Shown: piece after piece, positions 46,783 through 60,400 of the stretch | How positions within the stretch are numbered: the first letter of the stretch is position 1 | Layout: each line of letters starts with the position of its first letter | Program-made: the position numbers and the translations under genes | Origin: Symsagittifera roscoffensis | Taxonomy: Eukaryota > Xenacoelomorpha > Acoela > Convolutidae | DNA length: 64,000 nt | Direction of reading: 5' to 3' | Assembly: GCF_963678635.1 (NCBI RefSeq) | Contig: NC_087069.1 | Location: forward strand, 52,586,938 to 52,650,937 | Notes under the pieces: generated by a model | Seen by the model: the letters and a program-made list of their open reading frames with translations, nothing else | What the model was told of the DNA's origin: nothing | Databases searched by the model: none

Positions 46783-46896
46783 TCAGAATGCATCAATTTT
46801 ATTAATCAAACAATTGATTTTGGTCCTTTCTTCAATTGCTTTCAGTTTTCCAAATGTGACTGTTTCTTCAAGAAATTTGACGTAATCATCAAGCAT
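46783..46896 (-). CDS. Candidate exon, right arm, ending in a stop
   Basis: Right-arm partner of 31,116-31,229: 37 codons and TGA. Two residues differ within the shared part (Ser to Phe, Gln to Glu), plus Glu to Ala before the stop. Confidence 0.35.
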   Translation of the reverse strand: MLDDYVKFLEETVTFGKLKAIEERTKINCLINKIDAF

Positions 46897-48009
46897 CTAA
46901 TTGGAAGTAACGACCGAGTGTGACATATCTATCCCAAAAACAAGTTGTAAGTGCGCACTACAACAAACAGTTTTCGAGAGGCTGGATTGATTCAAAACTC
47001 CCTACACATGGGATCAGAAGTTATTTAGCAAGGTCGATTTTTTTGAATTAAAATCAATTTGCTGAGAAAGTCGAAATATAAGTCGAGAGAGTCGAAACAG
47101 ATGACGAGAAAGTCAAAATATACCCAATTTAAATAAAGTTGTATGACTGTAGAGCCCTCAAATCTTAAACTTGCAATTCCGGCTGTTTGGTATTCGAACT
47201 AATACCCGTGAGCACACTCACAGGGGTTACCAATAAAGAATTTTTTTTTAAAGTTTGTTCAACGAAAAAAAGATATCAATGCATCTCTGTTTTGTTATCA
47301 AATGAGCAAAACTTTTCTAAAAACGATTTCATAGCACTACATTCATATCACAATGGAGTTATAAATCAATTTTGTTTGTTCCTCTGGTTGGGATGTGCCA
47401 CTATCTTGCTTAACTTTTGATGTCATTTTTTCTGCTAGTGAAGAGTGTAATAGTCTCTTATTTTTTTTTAAACCAGCGAGTTGTCTGTCTAACTGGTGGG
47501 TTAAAGTTTTAAGGTTGACTAAACAATGAATATCTTAAATGATCTCACATTCTGATTTCAAGTGCCTGTCGGATTTGAAGCCGCAATCACATGATTGCTG
47601 GGCAATATCATTATCGACGCGCCAAAACTTGTGTACATATTGTCTTAGGTTATCCAAAGAACGAAGATTTACAGGTTAGTGTGGGGCATGAAATGTGTTT
47701 TTCAAATGCATCAGGCGTCAGGTTGAGAGTACAGAGCTATATAGTGAATCGATTCATATAATTCTTACACACTTCCCCTGCTTTTATGAAAAGGTTAAAA
47801 AATTCACCTAGGGACCGTTTGAATTCGTAACTGCGGGTTGGAACAAAACTTGATCGTAGATAACTAGGTATAGATTGCACAATTTGCTACGACAAATTGT
47901 CCTCTTTACAAGTAATTTGAAAAAAATTATATCGTTCGCCTCACATTGCTTTGAGAAACGTTGTTTTGTTTCTTGTTTCATTTCTTACACAGAGTTGCTC
48001 AAATCTTTT

Positions 48010-48060
48010 ACTTTATATCAGAGATGAGCAGATCTGAATCAGATCTGATCAAGAGTGCAT
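48010..48060 (+). promoter_or_regulatory. Possible TATA-type promoter of gene A
   Basis: CTTTATATCAG lies about 215 bp upstream of the exon 1 ATG. It is followed within 50 bp by an imperfect palindrome (AGATCTGAATCAGATCT). The stretch is identical in the left arm (about 29,939-29,990, minus strand). No initiator could be fixed. Confidence 0.22.
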
Positions 48061-48227
48061 CATTGTAAGCTTTTTTTTGAAGAAGTCGCAGCTTGATGTT
48101 TTTGCTAGAAGTCAAATCCTTTAGAGCGGTTGTTTTCGCATTTTTCTTTAAAAGCTGAAAAAAATTCATTTGATCTCAATATTTATTCTTCAGTTGTTTT
48201 ACTTTAAAGTCACTAATAATTGTTACA

Positions 48228-48426
48228 ATGGCTTCCAGTATAGTGTTATGTACCCTGTTAACCGTTTTAGTAAATTTTTTATTTATGGTCCGACTGATAT
48301 ACTCTCAGACGGCAGAGCTCTCTGATATCTACGGGGACTACGAAAAATTGGGTTATTGTCTTGATATAATTAAATATTTTCAAATAGACTCTCAATTACT
48401 CTATGGGGCAAAATTAAGAAAACATA
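48228..48426 (+). CDS. Gene A exon 1, right arm: signal peptide
   Basis: The signal peptide differs from the left at one residue (MASSIV against MAYSIV), followed by TAELSDIYGDYEKLGYCLD. The boundary is drawn at CATA|GTGTTT (phase 1) because the alternative at 48,413 reads TTAAG instead of GTAAG. If unspliced, the frame stops at 48,446. Confidence 0.55.
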
Positions 48427-51400
48427 GTGTTTTTTCTTTAAAATAATTGTTTTCCTTGATGCTTTTACTTTTTATTACATAGAACAAGAGCACATAGTCA
48501 GAACTGCTCTCAATGAAATTATCAATGTTTGGTGTCAAAAACTTTCATGAGGTCTGGAAACGTTTTTTTTTGCCGCATGCACTACGTTTTTCGAAATGCT
48601 TGAAATTGTAAAAAACAACAGCTGTACTTGATACTTGATCATTTGCTCGTGGTCTATATAAACGTTTTGTTTGAATTCTCAATTAAAACTGTCCCATATC
48701 ATCATTGAAAACATGCCGTTAGAAGTAAAAATCTGAAGTTGCGCTAAACTTTGTTGTTATCTCCTAAATAAATCTGGACTGAATTAAATAAAGGTAAGGT
48801 GTGGGACTGATCTGTTATGGTGATTCGACTGCTCAGGTGCTTTTATTTTCCAGAGTAGAAAAAATTGACCTTCCAATCAAAGTTTGTTTTGTCATAATGC
48901 GATGAAGTCTGGCACGGTGAAACGAAGCTAATTAGGACAAACAGATTTTTTCTTCACACAGCACAATGTACCATCAAACATTTAGTCATATTAACACGAG
49001 AAACAGTGAGAAAAAAGTTCTAAATTTTAGTGGGTTTTGATAACATGTAAGACAACACGTAAACTTCCGGCTCAATAATCATATGGAGAGTAGAAAACTC
49101 ACTTTAAGTCTTCCTGCACTAAAAAAAAATTGAAAAGAAAAAATCGGTTTCAATAATTAAAATAAATAGAATAAACTGAAATCGACTGTAGTTTCAAAAA
49201 AAGAACGAAGTTTTGAAGATTAGGATGAAATTTGTTCTTTTTTATCTTGATGTAAAATGATTTAAATCTACCCTAAAAATGATCTAAAAAAATTTCGCAA
49301 TCAAGCTCTATGTCAAAAATTGCCCAAAATTGGAAGATTGTTCTTTTAATTATTTGCAACTCGCTTTTTATTATCCTTTTTTTGTTCTTTCTTGCTAATT
49401 TTTTGGCAGTATAAACAATTTTTACTTAAATCAATCTGTTTTGAATTTTAAAAATTAACCAAAAAAGATTTCTTCTGCACTTTACGGCCAAATGAAAAGT
49501 TATGCGGTTGAAATTTTCGAGAAAAGAATAAAATAATTGAAAAAAGAAACAATGAACTCCACACACTGCTTCAAAATGATGCATTTAGCGTCTTGCATCC
49601 TAGTATTCCAAATGACATGCTCGATTCAATTAAGAACACATTATTAAGAACACGTTAGCGCCGCTCGAGCAAATCATAAGAACGCTTCATATTGCTTGTT
49701 CATTATCATGAATTAACCAAAAAGTATTTTTCAAACCACCATAACTTTGAAGTTCAGATCTGGACAGCAACTTTTTGCTGTTGTTAGTTTTGATTAAAAA
49801 CGTTTGAATAAAACTTCAAAAATTGAGTGAATACCAGAAACTAACTCAAGCATACTTGTTCCACTATGTCTTCGAAAATTGGAACAAGAAGACTTGCTTT
49901 TTGCACTTTCACACATGTTCATTCACGACAAGGAATGAATGAAAAATGAAATATTTGAACGCGTGAGCAAAAAAAGGAATCATTTTCATAGTTTCGCGCA
50001 CTTTTCCGGGCTCTTTCACAGTTTTCCGGCATCTTTCCCTCAGAAAGAGCAAAAACATACTCTTAAACAGTTAGAACATAGCTGAAGATGGACTCGGGCA
50101 GAAGAGCCGCCCTCGGCCACTTCGTGCCCTCAGGCCAGGCTCTTTTTTCCCTCGTGAGTCTTTCAACTATGTTCTAACTACTACAATGAGCTCTCTAGAT
50201 TTGTTGTAATTGTTCCGAACTTAATTTCCTCCGCGCCTTAAAAATTCTATTTGAGCGGAATAAAAAAAGACTCTCCGAACTGTGATATAAATTATAACGA
50301 CAAAAATTAGTACTAAATAGGTCTTGAAGTCTGATAGGAACTGAAAAAACCATTGCGCTACCCCAACTCAACTGGAACGTCTACGCTCCAAAACAGATTT
50401 TACGCTATAATTTGTTTTACATTGCATCAATAACGCCTAATTTCCCACCTTTTGAAATTTTTATTATTACGGGGTCAAACTGTACAGTGAATAGGCGCAC
50501 AATCTCTTGTCTGTATAGTGGTGGATTCCTGAAGTAAGTATTTGATCATATTCATGAATATAAGTGGATTACACTTACAAAATTTTCGTAGAGTCTGCGT
50601 GCAAATATCTGTAACGTAAAATTTTATCGGAACACTAGATTTGTCGCAGATTCCGCAAGGAGAGAAAAAAAACTAGTTGTTCCGGATTCCGGAAACGAAG
50701 ACAGAATACTAAAAATGTAAGCGGGTTCCACTCAAATAAGTGGCACTTAGTTTTTTTTTGTTTATTATACTGAACTAAACCAGTCCTTGCATAAGCAGCT
50801 CGGAAAATTAGCTAGAACTATTATCTAGCAAATGTGTCTTTTAAAGGAAGGGTTTAACTATTGTTAGTGGAAGACAATAACAAATTTTTGGTTATTCTTC
50901 AATTAAATTTTTGGATAAGCTTTTTTAATATTGGAAAAAGTCGAAAATTATTGATAAAGCGTCATTGATTGATAATTCGGGAAAAAAAGTTTAAAAAAAT
51001 TGCAGATTCCGATAAAAATCAGATTTTGACATGTTGCGGAATCCACCTACAATTTACAAAATGCACAATTGGGCCTCGTACTGAACAGAACAATTTTGGG
51101 AGAATTTTTTTTGCATCTTTGAACTCAAAAGAAGCACTGAAAATTTTTGTTTCAATCGCCTAATTTTTTTCTGAATAAGAAAACTTCACCAAGCGTGAAA
51201 AATTTAGCCAAAAAGAAAAAAACAATATAATAGAAGGTGCCAGAATATTTAGCTTATCAATAGTGAAAGATAAGTTTGAAAATACTCGAATTCAGAAGTG
51301 ATACCATATGTAGACTATTCAATCCAACATCTTCTTGGTCATAACGAATCCAACACGAGAATAATCAGCAGCTCGAACAGGTTTTGTATAATTTGTTTGC

Positions 51401-54400
51401 TTGCTTTATTCTAACTTTTGAACAGCAAAAAATCTATTCCGTTACTTTGTCTGACCTAATTAGAAAAAATAGTTTTTCCAAAATTCGTTTTTCTTTTAGT
51501 TTTTTGCCAATAACGAATTTGCTACAACTTTGGGTTGCACCAAAACTCCCTCCGTATAATTTTTTTGGTCTCGGTGGTTTTTCAAATTGTGAGAGTATTA
51601 GCAAAATGTTGTCCGCTTAGGTTTTAAAGTTTAAAAGATGTTGATTTCTGGTTTCCTTCAAATAGGGTTTCGAGTAGCATTCCAAATCAAACTCGAACTT
51701 CACTTCACTTCAAGAAACAACTCATGATTTTCCTGAGTCAAAATTTGTAGTATATCACTGCTTACTATTCATGGTGAATCTAACATTTAAAAAAATTTAA
51801 TTGTTCGTTTGTTACAGGCTGTTGACTGCAGTAGCGTCTGTGGTAGGAAAAGCAGTAGGAAAAACTGCCCTGAAGACAGTAGCTAAAACGGTTGCAAAAA
51901 CTGCTGCAAAAACCGCTGCAAAAACTGCTGCAAAAACTGCTGCAAAAACTGCTGCGAAAACTGCTGCAAAAACTGCTGCTAAAACTGCGGGAAAAGCAGC
52001 TATAAAGTCGGGTGCCAAAAAATTGTCAAAAACATTCGCCAAAAAAGGCGCTAAAGCTGCTGCCAAGAAAGCTTTCAAAATGGGGAGCAAAAAATTGAGC
52101 AAGACATTGTCTAAAAAAGGCATCAAGAAGTCACTGAAAAAACTGCCTAAAAAGGTAAGTTTAGATTATAAAGCAAGTAAAAATCTGATAAAACATTTTT
52201 TGCAACTAAAAGTGAATATTAATCACCCATTTCTAGCTAACTAAGTACAAATCCTTTTGTGCGCGCTGATTTTGGCATGCTCATTCCCACCTAAAAATGC
52301 AGAAAATTTTTTAAAATTAAGTTACATGGTATTTTGCTACTAACGTGACTATAAACCAAAAAAAACTATATTAGAATAGATTTTCTTGCTTTTTGAATGG
52401 TCGATAAAAAATTTTCCTAAGGTGATTACAATTACTTATTTTGCAAAAGTTCATAATCTGAGAATGCTATAACTGAGAAAAGTGAAAAAAAAATCTCTTA
52501 GAATTGAGCTCCATGGTCTTTTCTCAGAAATATGAAAACTAACCATATGTAAAATTTTTAACTTTTTTATTGTTTTAATGCAAAACCGAGAAACAATTCA
52601 TTTCAAACTGATGATAATTCAAAATATTCCCACTTTAAAGAAACCAACAATAAGTGTTGCCAGGCAAATATCCTTCCATAAGCCAGAATATAAAAGTTAG
52701 TATGTTGAAGAGGATTAAAACCAGTAGGCCGATTGGCCTAGAACAATGCCTAAAAACTGACCACACCGGTTCTGTCTAGATCCGAGTCCCCAAAAAACGA
52801 ATGTTTTTTTTACCCAAATCAAAACGTATATCTAACTGAAACTGATTAAAAAAACAGAAAAATGACCTTGTCTGTCAGTTTATTGCCATGTGCATGTGAT
52901 TTACCGCGTATCACAAAATGCTGCTAGTGTTAACACGTTCTAGCCGTGACTGTGCCGATTTGGGCTCTTTCTCCAGTCCCCTTTCAAAATACCGAGTTTT
53001 CTGTTTGTTTTACTTGTTATTACGGCTAAATGCGTGATGTTACGCTGTAAAATCTGTTCAGATTTGTCGATTTGTTCCCGCGCCAATTTTCATTACATTT
53101 ATGACAAAGTTAAATCAGCTTGTCAAAATTGAATTTGAAAGTGAAAAAACTGGAAAACCGTTAAAATAATGTTGAAAAGATATTATCCGTTTATATCGAC
53201 AAACTCTGCGATTGATGCCGTTTCCAGAATTAATTAAAATTGTTTATATTTTTGTTAATTTGGTACAAATATTTTAGAGTTTTGAGTTGAGCGCGGTCAG
53301 AAAGGGAATCAAATGTACTTTTTTTTATATAAAGAACACCAGTGCTGCTAGTTTCTTGCCCGCAATAAAATCACACTGTTAATCGTTTTTGGTCACTTCA
53401 TCTCAAGTAACTGATAGTAGTTTGCCCAGTCATTGGATTTGAATAACTTGTTAGAGCTGAGTAATCATTCTTTGAGATCTGATCTAAAAATCAAAAGAAA
53501 AATACTCATACGAAACCGAGCAGAAATTTGTAAATAGAGATTTGTAGAGATTTGTAAATAGGCTTTTTTTCGAAAAGCTTTTCGTAATAATTGTATTAGA
53601 ACGAAGGGAGTGTCACAAATGGTGGTATAGATTTCAAAATGCTTTACAGTATGCAGAAACGAATCACAATTATTAATGCATTTATCAATGCCTTTAGTTA
53701 CACAATAAATGCACTTTTCGAGACCAATGAAAATCAAAAAATAAGCGAATTGATCTCTCAAATAACGAAAATGAATTTGTCACAAAATTGTGAGCGGTTT
53801 TTAGTAATGAAAAAGGAAAAGTGATTTCATGATTTTGATTACTTGCTGATAAAAAATAAATATTTCGTAATTTGTTTTTAATTTGGCCAGTTTATAGAAA
53901 AACATCAATCGAAAACATTTCTTACAATTCGAAGTTTTTTTACCTGATATTTTTTCAATCGAAACCCAAATATTGAAAATTTATCAATAATTTCCGTAGT
54001 TTTCATGTACTTTGCCTTTTTCTTATCTTCTGTTGGCCACAGTTTTAAACAAGTTTAGCAAAAACTTTTTTAAAAAATGAAAAATCTAAAAGTAAAAGAA
54101 AAATCTAAAAAAAAACGATAGAAAAACAAGTAATCATACCTAATCAATTATTTAAAAAAATTTAGCCGAAAGCAAACATGTTGTCAATCAATTTTGTCTA
54201 AAATTATCAAAAGTTATCATTAGCTGGAAAAAAACCATTAGTGTTTGGAGCAACAAAGATTATTACAAAGATTATTAAAAATTTATTATTACTTTTTTTG
54301 TTTTGGTTAGGTTGGCCAGCAAGTAGAAGATCAACTAAATTGGGTGGACATAGGAATGCAGCTTCACGAAAAACTAACTGAAAATCCACCAGCTTACGAG

Positions 54401-57400
54401 GGTGAACTGAAAACGCACAGTCACAATGATGGTGATGACAAGGTAAAAGTCTAGAATAATTGAACAAGTAGGATGTCTTGATTCCAATAATTAGAATGGG
54501 TTCCTGAAAGCAGTGATCTTCAAAATTTTTTTTTGTCACATTCGTCTCATAAATTAAAATGGGTTCAAGGAGGCAAAAAGTTATTGCAACTGAATTCTTC
54601 GCAAAAATTTGGCAATAAGTTTTTGAATTTGCGAGATTTTAATCATCGTTCAATATTTCATTCATGATGTTCTTTAGTTCTGGTCTCTTCTTGTTAAAGA
54701 TTGATTTTTTGTCAAAACTCTGCGTTGAACTGATTATTAATGAGGCACAAACTGTCATCAAATGAATATAGCTTATCAATTGCTAGACAGTTATCCTCAG
54801 TTTTATTTTAAACAACTTTCTGTTAAACAAATTGAAACACAGAATCAAATTGTAACAAAAGTATCATCTAGTTGTCTCAAATTTGATCCTTTGTTTACAA
54901 AACTTCCTCGGCATAATTTTTCCACGTAAATTTCAACAAGGATTGTCGACATAAACTGTTCTAGTTTTTCCACGGCTCAAATTCGAGTTTTTCTACGACA
55001 AGTTTATGGTTCAAAACTCGGTGTATTCAAACAAATTTTGTTTTTCGGCAGATATTTGCACCTTAAAACCGTAAAATTGAACTGAGACCATGATGCGAAA
55101 AGTCTTTTTTGTTTTTTCATGAAGAGAACTGATATAGATGTATGACCACCAGGGGGTAAGATTTTCGACTTTTTCAAAAATTAAGTGCTTGTATAATTGA
55201 GTTCCTATTCAATTTTTAGAAAATTGTACGATCAACCAGAAGCTGCTCAAATTACCAATTTTACTATTTTTTTGTCCCGTTGTATAAATAAAACACACAA
55301 AAATTATAATTTCAACTGCAACAACACCAATAATTTGAACTTGTAAGCATCAAAAACTAAGCATCAAATTTGTCGTATTTATGGGCGCCGCTAAACATTT
55401 TTAATTTCTAATAGCAGTTACTTGAGTCAAAATCACTCAAAAAGTGTTGAAAGCGACCAAAAAATTATGCGGGAGACTCTTTTCTAAAAGTTTGTTTTCG
55501 TTCTTTTGTTAGATCAGATCATGTGCCATCCATGCGCTGTGCCAAAATCTTAAACTGAAAAAAATTTTACACTGAATTTTAGGTAACTCAAGTCAAAAAG
55601 TCATATTTTTACTGCTTCTAGAAAGGTAAATCAAGTCAAAATGTCAAATTTTTACTGCTTCTAGAAAGGTAACTCAAGTCAAAATGTCCTATTTTTACTT
55701 CTTTGAGATAGGGACCAGCTTGAGTTTATTTAAGTTATATCAGTTTGTTTCTTTCTGGCTGGGGACCTGCTGTCGTGACCTTGCGATCTCTATCGTCTGG
55801 TGCGAACTAAAACAGAAAGCTGCAGTAAGATTTAGATTTGATGCCTTACAGTTGCTTTACAATTAAAGTTAAACAACTAGCCTTTCTGTATATAGCTTTC
55901 ACTACTTTAACATGGCGCAACCAGCGGAACGAAAAGGAGGGGGGAAAAATCCGCTTAATATACTATCATTCTGGGACGCACAGACGCCAGAACCCCCAAT
56001 CTACTGGGAGGAGAGGATCATACAGTTCCACTGGGGCATGATAGCAAAATATGATTTTGACCCTGATGATTTTTATTTTGCGCGTACGTTAAATGCGGAG
56101 GCCAGAGGATGTAAATGGGAAAAGTCGTATCGAGGCGCAGAAGAAGTTGAAGTCTAACCTATATCTCTGTATCGGAGACGAAGCGCAAAGGATATTTGAA
56201 GCCCAAAAACCGGCGGTGAAAATTTAAAACGGAAAGGTACCCACGGGTATTGGACGAAATGCAAAATGTCTTCAAACGCGAGCGAAACGTTACACATGAG
56301 AGAGGACTCTTCTATGGAAGAAAGCAGAAGGAAAATGAGACATTTGAGAAACTCCACGCGGATTTAAGCGCTCGTGCGGGTAGGTGTGATGTTGCTAACG
56401 CGGCCGAAAATGTTGGTGATTTTTTTATTATGAAAAAGCGGGAATCGGATTGTCAAAGAGAATTATCAAGATCAACAAAGTTACCAGAAGAAGTTTATAG
56501 GATCGCAATGTCGTATGAGAGGGGTGAACGTGCATATAAATCCTAAACTGCAAAACCGGCCTCGTCCGCGCCGCCGATAACCATCAAACAGGAGCCAGTT
56601 AGTAATATCAGAAGGGGACAGGGGTATTTCATCGGTCGAGCACGCGGGGGACGCGGAGGATATACCCAAAAAATAAGCAGTGAGGGCGGCGGAAATAACT
56701 GTAGGTGTTATAATTGTGACGCGCCGAACTTTACTCTAGATTTTATTGCGAGTTGTCCTGCACAACATGTAATGCGTGTCGGAAATTGGGACATTTTGAA
56801 CGCACATGCAGGGGAATTAGAATAGGTACTAACCAGTGGAGAGGACGAGGACGAGTCATTTGGTGAGAGATGAAAATGAGCATCACCAGAGCATTCATAG
56901 TGTCGATAATGTGGCGGAAGTTCAAGTGGCATGGGTGAATCAGCAGGGACGCGGGGAGATCGAATCCATGACGTCAGGATCCGATGACTACATGGTGATG
57001 TCAATCAAGAAAAAGAACGTGACGGAACTGAAGATCCCTGTGGCCCGAGTCCAGGTTGAGGTGTCGGGAAAGAGGATGTGGCTGTGGGTGGATAGCGGAT
57101 CTCCAGTGACGATTTTCAGCATAACGGACCTGAAAGCAACATTAGGTAAAACTAATATTCAGTTACAACAATCTCAAGATGAATTCTTGGACTTCAATAA
57201 CAACCGAATACATATACTTGGTAAGGTAGCGGTGATGATGGCGTTGAACGGCTGGGCAGCCCCAACGCAAGCGCCAGTAATATCAGGAAATCATCAGTCA
57301 ATCCTTGGGAGCGATCTGATGGGTACCCTAGGCCTGGAGATAGTGCAAAGAAGGAAAGTGATGGGAATTACGGGGGAAGGGAGCAGTCAGGAAGAGGAGG

Positions 57401-60400
57401 AATATGATGAATTACAAAGATATTTCTGTAAGTTGTACCCAAATTTATTTACCAGAGTAGGGAAAATCCGAAACGCTAAGGTAAGAGCCGAATTCTTTGA
57501 AAATTTAAAGCCGATACAAGAAAAAGGGCGTCGGGTGCCTATCAGTCTACAAGATAAGGAAGACAAAGAAATTGATCGGTTGATAAAATAAGTTCATATC
57601 ATCAAATTACAAGAATGTTCGGATAAGTACTTTGTCTCTCCTATGGTAATCACAGTAAAAAAGATGGAAGTATAAAAGTGGAATTATAATCAAGAGAACT
57701 GAACAAACAGGTACTCAAGAATAAGAAGTACCAAATACCAAATATTGACGAACTATTAGACGGAATAAGTCAAATAATTGCTGAGCGAAAAGCGGGGGAT
57801 GTATACTTTACAAAATTGGATTTCATTTCCTCGTCTTCCTGATGGCGTTGAACGGCTGGGCAGCCCCAACGCAAGTGCCAGTAATATCAGGAAATCATCA
57901 GTCAATCCTTGGGAGCGATCTGATGGGTACCGTAGGCCTGGAGATAGTGCAAAGAAGGAAAGTGATGGGAATTACGGGGGAAGGGAGCAGTCAGGAAGAG
58001 GAGGAATATGATGAATTACAAAGATATTTCTGTAAGTTGTACCCAAATTTATTTACCAGAGTAGGGAAAATCCGAAACGCTAAGGTAAGAGCCGAATTCT
58101 TTGAAAATTTAAAGCCGATACAAGAAAAAGGGCGTCGGGTGCCTATCAGTCTACAAGATAAGGAAGACAAAGAAATTGATCGGTTGATAAAATAAGTTCA
58201 TATCATCAAATTACAAGAATGTTCGGATAAGTACTTTGTCTCTCCTATGGTAATCACAGTAAAAAAGATGGAAGTATAAAAGTGGAATTATAATCAAGAG
58301 AACTGAACAAACAGGTACTCAAGAATAAGAAGTACCAAATACCAAATATTGACGAACTATTAGACGGAATAAGTCAAATAATTGCTGAGCGAAAAGCGGG
58401 GGATGTATACTTTACAAAATTGGATTTCATTTACGCGTACGGACAAGTTTCCTTGGAACAAAAGACAAGCGAGCAATGCAATTTTTCACTAGTCGGCGGA
58501 AAATTGACGGGAACATATCGTTTTAAAAACGGTTTTTACGGGCTGACATCAATGCCGGTGGAGTTTCAAAAAACTCATTGATAAATTACTTAAGGAATTC
58601 CCTCAGGCAAGTGCTTTCACGAAGATATCCTAATTGCGTCCAAGGGAACTAAAGTAGAGCATATTGCTTTAGTGGAAAAATATTGAAGAAGTTGGACGTA
58701 TCAAATGTTTCTTTGAAATTACGGAAATGCAAATTTGCAAAAACCGAGTGTAAATGGCTAGGGTTTCGAATTGGGGAACATGGCATCGCGCCATTAGTCC
58801 GGAAAATACAAGCGGTAGAAGATTTGAAAACCCCAAAAACTAGAAAGCAATTAAAATCACTAATGGGTTCGATGCACAGTTTGCATAAATTTTTGCCAAA
58901 AACTCGCTGAAGTGAGCGCACCATTAAGACCATTACTCAGTCAGAATAACGATTTTGTCTGGACCCCGAATTGCGAGAACGCGTTTCAACAATTAAAATC
59001 GCTAGTGAAAAACTAGTGAAAAATTGCTAGTGAAAAACGTAGGCTTTTCGATATTCACCGTGAAACTAGGTTAATTTGTGATGCTAGTCACGATGGCCTA
59101 GGGGCCGTGTTAGAACAGTACAGCACCTCCGGTTGTCACCCAATTTCGTTTGCGTCACGGTATTTTAATCCGGCCGAGAAAAAGTATTCTACAAACAAGT
59201 TAGAAATACTCGCGGTAGTGTGGGCTACGGAACACTTTCGAAACTATATCTATGGCCGTTATTTTACAGTTATACCAGTTCACAAGGCGTTGCTTACACT
59301 ATTAAATTCTTCTCCAAAAGGAAATAAAACATTTTTCAGCCGGTTAACTCGATGGTATGATCGCTTAGTAACTTACGATTTCAAAGTTGAACATAGACAG
59401 GGGTCAAAATTGGGAATGGCAGACTATTTGTCTCGGTTTCTATCTGCAGCAGGGCCCGAGACAAGTTATTACGATGAAAGTTTTGAGTAGCGAAAAGAAA
59501 AAGATCGAAGATGCGTTGAAACCTAAGGATCAGTTAAAGCCTAGGGGTCAAAGTGTGAATCAAATTAAGAAAAATCCGACGGTAGAGGCCGAACGGTCAT
59601 GTTCCTACTCAAAGAGAAAAGTTGTATTCAATGAAACTAAAAAAAAAGCTGAATATGCAAATATTCGCCGTGAGCACACGCGCTCACTAGAGGGCGTGGT
59701 TACATGCAACCGACGGTTAGCCAATCAGAATCGAGTTATTTGCATACCGGCGGAAATATGCAAATTCCGAAGCGAGAAAATCAGACGTTGTTCTCAGTAC
59801 GTAAGAATCAAGTTGTCATATTAAAGGAAAAATTACGAAAAAAATATGTCATCGATAAATTCACCCGAGAAAAGCGATCCGAAAACACCTTCCGTTATTT
59901 TTAATACCTCCACTCATTTCGGAAAAGTAAACCTCAATCTAGTTTGAAATCGATTAAACCAGCCGCCGAGTTTTATTTCTGATTCTGATATAGAAGTAAT
60001 ACCGCCAGATAAAGTTGTTCCGAACTCGACTGATTCGAAAAAGTTTAACACTGTTATTTCTTTTCACCATCAGTTTCCCGGATTATCATATGCCCTTGTG
60101 AAAATTGACAATTGGATTTATTCAATAGTGCCTACTTATAGGCGAGTAGTTGAGAAAATTGATAACTCTGATTCTAAATTTAAAATTAGTTGAAGCCAAT
60201 TTGGAAAAGGACCGATACTAAAGACGATCCGCGACGAGATCCTCCGAGATAAGGACCCACGGGCCAGGGACATCATTACTAAATTGGGGCAATATGCAAT
60301 ATTACGCTCAGCATTACAACCATTTTGCTGTGCGCGAAAACTGCTTGTGGATGGATGGCCGGCTGGCCATACCGAAGGATATGTCGTCAGCAGTGTTAAA

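Noticed and set aside
50041-50154. Left-arm frame ending at CCCTC|GTGAGT as a gene A exon
   Set aside because: The right arm carries an inserted segment with a stop, and the block is the hairpin element.
50480-50532. Exon ending at CCTGAA|GTAAGT between gene A exons 1 and 2
   Set aside because: Phase does not fit exon 2, and related sequence at 7,345-7,450 shows it is a dispersed repeat.
53639-53824. Possible extra gene A exon (KRITIINAFINAF)
   Set aside because: The acceptor is shared, but the arms differ by an 8-bp indel that breaks the frame, and no donor gives a phase fitting exon 4.
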